A stretch of DNA of 19,099 nucleotides, taken from Chloroflexia bacterium. GTDB lineage: Bacteria; Chloroflexota; Chloroflexia; Thermomicrobiales; JALYUS01. The notes under the pieces are model-generated. The model was not told the origin of the DNA. It saw nothing but the letters and a program-made list of their open reading frames with translations, and searched no databases. The DNA lies in NCBI GenBank assembly GCA_025928215.1, contig JAICJW010000023.1, positions 1 through 19,099 of the forward strand, given 5' to 3'. Of this stretch, positions 7,772 through 14,191 are shown piece by piece. How positions within the stretch are numbered: the stretch's first letter is position 1; each line of letters begins with the position of its first letter. Position numbers and translations under genes: made by a program.

Positions 7772-9208
7772 TTAGCGCATTGTGGAGGGCAGCAGGCCAA
7801 GTTCGCCACGGTATTTCGCGACCGTCCGCCGCGCGATCTGGATACCGAGTTCCTTCAGTTTGTCGCAGATTTCGTCGTCCGTGAGCGGATATTCCTCGTG
7901 ATCCACCAGTTCCTTGATGACATCTTTCACGCCGAGTGAGGCGGTGAAGAAATCCGAGAAGGGGATGACGCGCCGCTCCGGCAGGAGGACGTATTTGTTC
8001 GCCGTCGCGCGGCTCACCGTGGACTCGTGGACGCCGAGCGCCTGCGCGACCGCCGCACGCGTCAGCGGCTTCAGCTCGCGCACGCCGTAGCGGAGGAAAT
8101 CTTCCTGCTCCTCGATGACGTACTGCGCGACTTGCTGCAACATCGCCCCACGCTGCCGGACGCCGTGGAGGAAGAGACGGGCGCGCGCCACACTCTCGCG
8201 GATATGCTGGCGCTCTTGCTCGGAAAGCCCCGCGAGCATCCCCCGGTCCGAGGCGAGAGCGGAATACGTTTCGTTGATCCGCAGCCGGTTCGATCCGCTC
8301 TCCGGCACAATCGCCATGAGCGCGCCCTCCCCGTCTTCGCGGATCAGGACATCGGGCGTGAGAAAGCCGGTCGCGGAAGTCTTCCGGCCGGCGCGGGTGG
8401 TGGGATTCTGCAAGGGGTGCGGCGTGAGATGGGCGCGAATGAAGGCGCGGGCCTCCTCGACCATCTCCGTCGTGACGCCGAGCGTGCCGGCGATATGCGC
8501 GAATCGCCCGGCGGCGAGATCGGGGAGATGCTCGGCGATGATCTGCTCGACCGTCTCCGCGATCACCATGCCGCCTTCGCGCAGCCCGCGCAGTTGCAAC
8601 AGGAACGATTCGCGGTAATCGCGTGCCGCGACGCCGACGGGTACGATATCCTGCACGACCTGGAGCACCGAGAGCGCGATTTCCTCATCACATTCACAGG
8701 CGAGTGCGGTCTCCTCAAGGGTGGTATCGAGGATGCCACGGTCGTTGATATGGACGATCAGGAAGGCCGCAATGCGGATCTGCTCATCGGGGAGCATCGT
8801 GCCGACATCGGCCAGCCATTGCCGCCGCAGATCTTCCTCGGAGGCGACGGCGGTGAACGGATCGTAGGCGTCGTCATCGCCATCGTTGCGGCGGGGCGAG
8901 GCGGTATACCATTGATCGGCGAACTCCTCGTAACTCTCGCGCACCGGTGTTTCCTGGGGGCGATTGTGGCACATCGCGCACCAACCGTTATGCAGCGCTT
9001 CGCCGCAAATCGGGCACTGGCGAGTCTCGTCGCCAGTCGGGGAGTCGAAATCGAGTTCAAGGGCGGGATTTTTCATGATCTCCGCGCGCATCGCCGCCTG
9101 GAGTTCGGCGCGCGAGAGGAGTAATACCTGGTTTGCTTCGATGAGAACGGGAGAAATCCATTGACGTTGCTCGTGCGTGAAGTCCATCGAATGGTTTAAC
9201 CCAACCAT
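7772..9208 (-). CDS. rpoN: RNA polymerase sigma-54 factor with inserted zinc-ribbon motif
   Basis: A 478-residue sigma-54. Region I is recognisable near residues 9-55 (ISPVLIEANQVLLLS, then ELQ and NPALEL). The core-binding domain covers roughly 125-275, the helix-turn-helix is at about 382-407 (LTRAAVAQALGVHESTVSR), and the RpoN box ARRTVAKYR, which reads the -24 element, is at 459-467. Between Region I and the acidic Region II stretch (DGDDDAYDPF) sits C65-x2-C68-x8-C77-x2-C80, a zinc-ribbon-like motif that textbook sigma-54 proteins lack. The start is the ATG at 9208, preceded by AGGGAG; the frame extends 19 codons further but without such a signal. Sigma-54-type promoters lie at 9281-9313 just upstream, suggesting autoregulation. 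Its neighbours are a CheY-like receiver (upstream) and an NtrC-type activator (downstream), all on the same strand. Confidence 0.96.
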   Translation of the reverse strand: MVGLNHSMDFTHEQRQWISPVLIEANQVLLLSRAELQAAMRAEIMKNPALELDFDSPTGDETRQCPICGEALHNGWCAMCHNRPQETPVRESYEEFADQWYTASPRRNDGDDDAYDPFTAVASEEDLRRQWLADVGTMLPDEQIRIAAFLIVHINDRGILDTTLEETALACECDEEIALSVLQVVQDIVPVGVAARDYRESFLLQLRGLREGGMVIAETVEQIIAEHLPDLAAGRFAHIAGTLGVTTEMVEEARAFIRAHLTPHPLQNPTTRAGRKTSATGFLTPDVLIREDGEGALMAIVPESGSNRLRINETYSALASDRGMLAGLSEQERQHIRESVARARLFLHGVRQRGAMLQQVAQYVIEEQEDFLRYGVRELKPLTRAAVAQALGVHESTVSRATANKYVLLPERRVIPFSDFFTASLGVKDVIKELVDHEEYPLTDDEICDKLKELGIQIARRTVAKYRGELGLLPSTMR

Positions 9209-9280
9209 CAGCCCCTGCTCCCTCTCGTTATACCGGTGTGCGTTTCGTCGCCATACGGAATGCACCGCAAAAAACAGTAT

Positions 9281-9296
9281 AGCAGGAATCGTGCCA
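9281..9296 (-). promoter_or_regulatory. Sigma-54 (-24/-12) promoter upstream of rpoN
   Basis: On the minus strand this reads TGGCACGATTCCTGCT. It has the GG-N10-GC spacing and matches TGGCAC-N5-TTGCW at 10 of 11 positions. The predicted transcript start is near 9270, giving a leader of about 60 nt before rpoN. The end of the element also overlaps TGCTATACT, which resembles an extended -10 for the housekeeping sigma, so the region may be read by either form of polymerase. Confidence 0.65.
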
Positions 9297-9297
9297 A

Positions 9298-9313
9298 GGC
9301 GATTCCCTTGCCA
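9298..9313 (-). promoter_or_regulatory. Second, weaker GG-N10-GC element upstream of rpoN
   Basis: The minus strand reads TGGCAAGGGAATCGCC, immediately upstream of the better match. It keeps TGGCA and the GG-N10-GC spacing but diverges in the -12 half. It could be a tandem or decoy binding site for sigma-54 polymerase, or chance. Confidence 0.3.
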
Positions 9314-9385
9314 TACTTAGCATGGTACACTTTATGCGATTGCGGTTGTTTCAGTTTGGGGGCTGTGTCGAACCGTCCAATGGGG

Positions 9386-9784
9386 TCAGGATGATGCGGC
9401 GCTGGCTGGGCGTGTGCCCAAGCGATCCTCGACCGTTGCCAGAAGATCGAACAGGTTGAATGGCTTGCGAATAAAGGTGAGACAACGACGCTGGAATTCC
9501 GCACGTTTGTCATTCGCGGTGATGAAGAGCACCGGCGTATGCTTCGTTCGCGCATGCTGACGCATCGCGTCGTACACCTCGATACCATTCGCGCCGGGGA
9601 GTTGATAATCGAGGATGACCAGCTTGACAGATTGTTCGGCGAGGAAACGGATCGCGTCCTTGCCATTATGCAGCACAAATGGCTGGGCGCTGGTCTCTTC
9701 CCGCAACGCATCCGCGATCAGGGAGGCGATGAATTCATCATCCTCCACGATCAGAACCGACGGCGGGCTTTGCATCTGCACCAT
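9386..9784 (-). CDS. Single-domain response regulator (CheY-like receiver)
   Basis: A 132-residue protein made only of a receiver domain. It shows the acidic cluster Glu14/Asp15/Asp16 (VEDDE), phosphoacceptor Asp59 (VILDYQLPG), Thr89 (FITAND) and Lys107 (IRKPF). There is no output domain, so it would act as a phosphorelay intermediate or by protein contact, probably in the cytoplasm. The ATG at 9784 follows GGAT at reasonable distance; an alternative ATG at 9817 adds 11 residues without a ribosome binding site. A strong sigma-54 promoter match lies at 9861-9876, upstream of both starts. The gene is divergent from the multi-PAS kinase and precedes rpoN by 177 nt on the same strand, so it is the natural candidate receiver for that kinase (inference). 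Confidence 0.9.
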   Translation of the reverse strand: MVQMQSPPSVLIVEDDEFIASLIADALREETSAQPFVLHNGKDAIRFLAEQSVKLVILDYQLPGANGIEVYDAMRQHARTKHTPVLFITANDKRAEFQRRCLTFIRKPFNLFDLLATVEDRLGTRPASAASS

Positions 9785-9860
9785 CACTATCGATCCAATA
9801 CTCGCGTCATTCACCATAGCGCAAAGATACTAAGGGGCCTTCGCACTTGCGATTCATGTG

Positions 9861-9876
9861 AGCAAGAGTTATGCCA
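9861..9876 (-). promoter_or_regulatory. Sigma-54 (-24/-12) promoter upstream of the receiver gene
   Basis: The minus strand reads TGGCATAACTCTTGCT, matching TGGCAC-N5-TTGCW at 10 of 11 positions with exact GG-N10-GC spacing. The predicted start of transcription is near 9850, about 35-65 nt upstream of the two possible start codons of the receiver gene. Confidence 0.65.
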
Positions 9877-9877
9877 A

Positions 9878-9893
9878 CCGGGGGTGAGGTTTG
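9878..9893 (+). repeat. 16-nt fragment of the palindromic repeat family
   Basis: CCGGGGGTGAGGTTTG occurs here and, identically, at 7754-7769. Here it is a lone half without its CCCCTCTCC partner. The two copies are direct repeats that bracket rpoN and the receiver gene. The following TTGACA (9891-9896) could be a -35 element for the kinase gene, but I see no good -10. Confidence 0.7.
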
Positions 9894-9945
9894 ACAGTAG
9901 ACAAGATCGGAGCGTAAGGTTGCACCGTTCTCAAGCCGCCTCTCC

Positions 9946-9968
9946 ATCATCACGCAGTATGTGATGAT
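9946..9968. promoter_or_regulatory. Perfect dyad, candidate activator binding site
   Basis: ATCATCAC (9946-9953) and GTGATGAT (9961-9968) form a perfect 8-bp inverted repeat with a 7-nt spacer. Its centre (9957) lies about 105 nt upstream of the predicted sigma-54 start at ~9850, the usual distance for NtrC-type enhancer sites. It is also about 40 nt upstream of the preferred kinase start codon, so it could influence both genes. Confidence 0.45.
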
Positions 9969-10005
9969 TTACCGCGCCACCATACCCGATGAAGGCAGGG
10001 ATCCG

Positions 10006-13000
10006 ATGATTGCACCACGAACTCGCTCGCGTTTCGGGTGGGTAGTTTCCGGTTGGCCACTCGCTTTTTGCTATGGAGCCGCGCTCGCTGCCGTGCTCGT
10101 GACGACGGGGTTGATCGCGCTCATCAATAGTGATTGGGCCATCTTCGACCCGATCACCATTGAGAACCCCGGCACCGTCTATATCGCGACGGTTACGCTC
10201 GTCGCGATGCTCATCGGCGCTGGCCCGGCGCTCGTGACGGCGGTAGCCTCCATGCTCATGGTCTTTCTCGCCTATGCCAAATACGAGAGTGTCGAGCGGT
10301 CAATCGTGCTCATCGGGACGATGCTGATTATTATCGGGCTAGCGGCGTGGCAACGCCGCGCACGGGATGCGGCGGAGCGCACGCAGGCGAAGTTCGAGGC
10401 CATCCTGGAGAGTATGAGCGATGCGGTGATGGTCGTGGACGCAGCGGGCCGCTCCACCGATGTCAACCATGCGGCAATTGCGATGCTCGGCGCGGCGGAT
10501 CGTGCGGACGCGCTGACGAAACTCACCGATCGCCGTACGGACGATACCCCCGCGACCGACGAGTATGCGATGCTGGAACGCGTGCTGGCTGGCGAGGAGA
10601 CCACGCAGCAAGATGTCCTGATTCCTGACGCGCCGGGTGGCCCCCGCATCGTCAGCGCGGTCGCCAGCCCGATGCGCGACGCGCGCGGCCGGATAATCGG
10701 CGCGGTGAGTGTGAGCCGCGACATGACCGACCGGCTCGCTCAGACGCGAGAACGCGAATCGCTGTTGCGCCGGATCGAGCAGGAGCAGCAGTTCACCGCA
10801 CAGGTACTCGCCGATGTCCCGGTGGGGATCGCCGTGGTGCGGGCGGATGATTTCACGGTCCTCTCCTTCAATAACGAGTATGATGCCTCCATCCGCAACG
10901 CGCCGGGGAGCCAGCCGCTGATCGTTGGGCAGTCCCTGCTCGATGCGATGCCCGCCGCCTCCCACGATGCCGCAACCGCGCTCCTTTCGCGCGCGCGGGA
11001 TGCGCAGACGACGATCCACCGCCCGGCGTACGCCGCCGCGGTTGCCCCCGATCAGTTCTACGACGGCACAATTCAGCCCCTTCATCTGGGCGACGGGACG
11101 CCCGCCCTCTTAATCACCGCGATCAACGTCACCGAGCGATTGGAGCGGGAGCGAGAGGGGGAGCGTTTGCAGACACTCCTTGAGGAGCGCCGCCAGTTCA
11201 CGCAGGCAATCTTCGATGTCGTGCCGGTTTGCCTCGCCGTGGTGGATACCGATGCAATGGTCTTCAGCGCCGCCAACCCCGCATTCATCGAGGCAACGCC
11301 GGAATCGTATCGTAATCTCGGTGTCAGTGGGCATGCCCTCGCGACCGTTCTCCCGCACACCGTGGAGAACGGGTTCGTCAACCAGTTGCGGCATACCGGC
11401 CGCACGGGAGAACGATTTGAGGCGTCCGCGACCCGGTATGAGCACCCGACACGCGGCGCCACCTTCTGGAATGAAACGATGATCCCGCTCACCACAAGCG
11501 ACCCCGGCGCGCATCATGTGCTCTATATCGCAGCGGATGTCACGAAGGAGGTCGAAGCCCAACGGCGGATCGTCGCGCTCGCGCGCGAGGCGGCGCAGCG
11601 GGCCGCCGAATTGGAGGCGATCATCACCAATATGCCGGACGGCGTCGGGCTCTACGGAGCGAACGGCCAGCTCCTCCAGATGAATCTGGCCGGGCGCGCG
11701 ATCTCCGGCGAAGACCCCTCACCGGATGACTCCCTCCCGGAGGTCGTGGAACGCTTCGATTTGCGTTACTCCGATGGGCGGGTAATCCCGCTCGATGATC
11801 TGCCGCTGCCGCGCGCATTACGTGGCGAGACGGTCTCCGGCTACGAGTTCATTAGCCATACGCGGTATGGGGCCCGCACGATTCTGGCGAGTAGCGCGCC
11901 GATCCGCGATGCGTCGGGCGAGATCACGAGCGCGGTCGTCGTCTTCAGCGACATCAGCGAGCGGCGAGCGGCCGAGGAGCAGCGCGAGCAGTTACTCCGC
12001 GAGGTTGACGCGCGGCGTCGCTTCGTGCAAACCGTGGTCGAGAGCACGCCTGTCGGCATCGCGGCCTTTGGGGTGGATGCGGACTTCACCGTGCGGATGG
12101 CGAACGATCAGTACCTGCAATTGCTGGATCCATCGTGGCGCGACACGGGCATTACGGGTCATGGGGTGCGCGAGGTCGTCCCCGATGCGGACGCGGCGGG
12201 TCTCATCGCACTCGCGCAACAGGTGATCGAGCGGGGCGAGTCAATCATGCTGCGCGAGTTTGAATTCAACGGCTTCGCGCGTGGGGCGGGATACTTCGAT
12301 GCGAGTATCGTGCCGCTGCGGGAATCGGGGGCACACGTCACCGGCGTACTCACCGTCGTCGCCGATGTGACGGAGCGCGTCGAATCGCGCCACCGGATCG
12401 AGGAACTGGCATGGGACGCGGCTCAGCGGGCGAGCGAATTGGAGACGGTGATCGCCTCCATCGCGGATGGCGTGATGATGACGGATGCGGAGGGCCGCAT
12501 CATCCTCGAAAATGACGCCGCCCGCCGGTTGACCGGGCGGACGCAATCGGCGGTCTCCCTCGGTCTCGAAGCGCAGATAGCGGTGTATGCGTTGCGCGCG
12601 CCGGACGGCACGCCGATCCCGCCCGCTGAATTGCCGCTTGGCCGCGCGGTGCGGGGTGAAACGGTGGCGGAGCAGGTATTGATCGTGCGCCGGGCAGACA
12701 CGGGGGAGGATCGCTTCCTGATGTGTTCGAGCGCACCTGTACGCGCCGGAGGCGACGCAATCACCGGCGCGGTCGCCGTCTTCCGGGACATCACGGAGAT
12801 GAAGCAAATAGATCAGATGAAAGATGATTTTGTCTCGATCGCCGCGCACGAACTACGCACGCCACTGACCGCGATCAAGGGCTACGCGGAGTTGCTGGAA
12901 CGGCGGTTGAGTATGCAGCAAGGGCGCGAAAGCGACCAGCGATCGCTCGGCGTGATCCGCAAGCAGACGGAACGACTCGCCAGCCTGGTCAATGAGATGC

Positions 13001-13521
13001 TCGACGTGTCGCGCATCGAGGGAGGGAGGCTGCAACTCAACGCCGAACCCTTCGACCTCTCCGCTCTCATCAGCGAAGTGGTGAGCAATATGCGCGTCTC
13101 CAGTGAGACACATCTCCTTTCGCTCGCTGCTGTGCCGGGAATCGAGGTGAACGGGGATGCCGCGCGGATCGAGCAGGTGCTCCTCAACCTCATCACAAAC
13201 GCAATCACCTATTCACCGGAGGGTGGCGAAGTGGATGTGCGCGTCTGGACGGAAGAGAACGCCGCGCTCGTCTCCATCCGTGACCAGGGGGTTGGTATCG
13301 CGTCCGACGAATTGCCGCAACTTTTCGACCGGTTCTACCGCGCGCCGCGCGCCGGCGTGATGCGTTCCGGTGGGATGGGGCTGGGGCTCTATATCTGTCG
13401 GGAAATCGTCGCTCGGCACGGCGGAACGATCCGGGCTGAGAGCGTCGAGGGTATGGGCAGCACCTTCACCTTTTCGTTGCCCCTCGCGGAGAAGGGAAAA
13501 GGGTCGAGGACTGAGGACTGA
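10006..13521 (+). CDS. Membrane multi-PAS sensor histidine kinase
   Basis: A 1171-residue kinase. Four hydrophobic helices at about 10-115 resemble the KdpD-type DUF4118 membrane module with no large external domain. Six PAS domains follow, starting near residues 129, 263, 398, 536, 673 and 812, joined by charged helical linkers. The dimerisation/phosphoacceptor domain has His948 in AAHELRTPL. The ATPase domain has the N-box Asn1065 (NLITNA), Asp1093 in DQGVGIAS, LFDRFYRA and GLGLYICREIVARHGG. There is no receiver domain. The ATG at 10006 is preferred because GGCAGGGA precedes it; GTG 9961 or ATG 9964 would add 14-15 residues without a ribosome binding site. It is divergent from the receiver gene and likely phosphorylates it or the NtrC-type regulator. 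PAS ligands cannot be told from sequence. Confidence 0.95.
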   Translation: MIAPRTRSRFGWVVSGWPLAFCYGAALAAVLVTTGLIALINSDWAIFDPITIENPGTVYIATVTLVAMLIGAGPALVTAVASMLMVFLAYAKYESVERSIVLIGTMLIIIGLAAWQRRARDAAERTQAKFEAILESMSDAVMVVDAAGRSTDVNHAAIAMLGAADRADALTKLTDRRTDDTPATDEYAMLERVLAGEETTQQDVLIPDAPGGPRIVSAVASPMRDARGRIIGAVSVSRDMTDRLAQTRERESLLRRIEQEQQFTAQVLADVPVGIAVVRADDFTVLSFNNEYDASIRNAPGSQPLIVGQSLLDAMPAASHDAATALLSRARDAQTTIHRPAYAAAVAPDQFYDGTIQPLHLGDGTPALLITAINVTERLEREREGERLQTLLEERRQFTQAIFDVVPVCLAVVDTDAMVFSAANPAFIEATPESYRNLGVSGHALATVLPHTVENGFVNQLRHTGRTGERFEASATRYEHPTRGATFWNETMIPLTTSDPGAHHVLYIAADVTKEVEAQRRIVALAREAAQRAAELEAIITNMPDGVGLYGANGQLLQMNLAGRAISGEDPSPDDSLPEVVERFDLRYSDGRVIPLDDLPLPRALRGETVSGYEFISHTRYGARTILASSAPIRDASGEITSAVVVFSDISERRAAEEQREQLLREVDARRRFVQTVVESTPVGIAAFGVDADFTVRMANDQYLQLLDPSWRDTGITGHGVREVVPDADAAGLIALAQQVIERGESIMLREFEFNGFARGAGYFDASIVPLRESGAHVTGVLTVVADVTERVESRHRIEELAWDAAQRASELETVIASIADGVMMTDAEGRIILENDAARRLTGRTQSAVSLGLEAQIAVYALRAPDGTPIPPAELPLGRAVRGETVAEQVLIVRRADTGEDRFLMCSSAPVRAGGDAITGAVAVFRDITEMKQIDQMKDDFVSIAAHELRTPLTAIKGYAELLERRLSMQQGRESDQRSLGVIRKQTERLASLVNEMLDVSRIEGGRLQLNAEPFDLSALISEVVSNMRVSSETHLLSLAAVPGIEVNGDAARIEQVLLNLITNAITYSPEGGEVDVRVWTEENAALVSIRDQGVGIASDELPQLFDRFYRAPRAGVMRSGGMGLGLYICREIVARHGGTIRAESVEGMGSTFTFSLPLAEKGKGSRTED

Positions 13522-13568
13522 GGGGAACACTTGGCTCCCACTCAGTCCTCAGTCCTCGGCCCTCAGTC
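13505..13568. repeat. Heptamer repeats forming an 18-bp perfect hairpin
   Basis: The 18-nt arm 13505-13522 is the exact reverse complement of 13541-13558, with an 18-nt loop that can add GGGA/TCCC pairing. The right side is a tandem of 7-nt units (CTCAGTC, CTCAGTC, CTCGGCC, CTCAGTC, at 13541-13568); the left arm holds the same units inverted. It overlaps the last codons of the kinase gene and lies between convergent genes, so it may act as a two-way transcript end, though no T tract follows. Confidence 0.8.
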
Positions 13569-13573
13569 CTTCG

Positions 13574-14014
13574 TTAGGATGCGGCGGCGGAGCGGCCCTG
13601 GACTCGCCCGTTGGAAGAGGCCAGGGAGGCTGTTTCGCGCGCGTCGCGCTGGGCACGATCGAAGCCGACATGCTCGCCGTGGGTCCGGCCCCAGTCGGCC
13701 ATCGCGTCAACGATCGGCCGGAGGGTGCGCCCGTCGTCGGTCAGACTATACTCGACGCGCGGCGGGATCTCGGGAAAAAGCGTCCGGGTAACGAGGCCGC
13801 GCTCTTCCAGTTCGCGCAGGCGTGCGATCAGCATCTTCGGGCTGACACCGCCGAGCGACTGCTGCAACTGGCCGAAGCGGCGCGTCCCCTCAAAGAGATC
13901 GCGCAAGATCTGGACGGTCCATTTGCCACCGATCACTTCGAGGGTGCGCTCGACCGCCCGGGCGGAAATGGATGGGCCGGACGGTGCGGTAGTATTCTTC
14001 GCTGTTCGTGGCAT
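13574..14014 (-). CDS. HxlR-family winged-helix transcriptional regulator
   Basis: A 146-residue regulator. The core matches HxlR/MarR-like proteins: AVERTLEVIGGKWTVQILRDL, then RRFGQLQQSLGGVSPKML, LRELEERGLVTR and PPRVEYSLTDDGRTL. These form the winged helix that binds operator DNA as a dimer. Family members often carry a cysteine just before this core that senses electrophiles or oxidants; here that position is not Cys and the whole protein has none. The last ~30 residues are polar and probably disordered. ATG at 14014 follows AGGAGGAG. It is on the same strand as, and 177 nt downstream of, the reductase fusion gene. The redox neighbour is suggestive, but direct thiol sensing is not possible for this protein. 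Confidence 0.93.
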   Translation of the reverse strand: MPRTAKNTTAPSGPSISARAVERTLEVIGGKWTVQILRDLFEGTRRFGQLQQSLGGVSPKMLIARLRELEERGLVTRTLFPEIPPRVEYSLTDDGRTLRPIVDAMADWGRTHGEHVGFDRAQRDARETASLASSNGRVQGRSAAAS

Positions 14015-14191
14015 TGAGACTCCTCCTGAGCATACATCGTGTCGGTACTGTCTTTGCTATCGTTCCAAAATACGCTCTCCGATGTGGCAGCAGCGTTCAT
14101 GTGTCATACGGTTTCCCGCAAGATAGATGCCATGCCTGCACATGCTAGCAAATCGAGAGTAGGGCTTTCGACCCTCCCGGCGCGGAAGAAT

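Noticed and set aside
6365..7939. 524-codon plus-strand frame across the NtrC-type and rpoN genes
   Set aside because: Antisense of two well-supported genes, with composition typical of shadow frames in GC-rich DNA.
8027..9124. 365-codon plus-strand frame opposite rpoN
   Set aside because: Shadow of rpoN, whose RpoN box, helix-turn-helix and Region I are all on the minus strand.
12241..12849. 202-codon minus-strand frame inside the kinase
   Set aside because: Arg/His-rich shadow with no domain; the kinase frame is continuous and has PAS and HisKA motifs.
14152..14190. Weak hairpin (AGGGCTTTCGACCCT) after the reductase fusion gene
   Set aside because: Only 4 bp of stem and no T tract on the minus strand.
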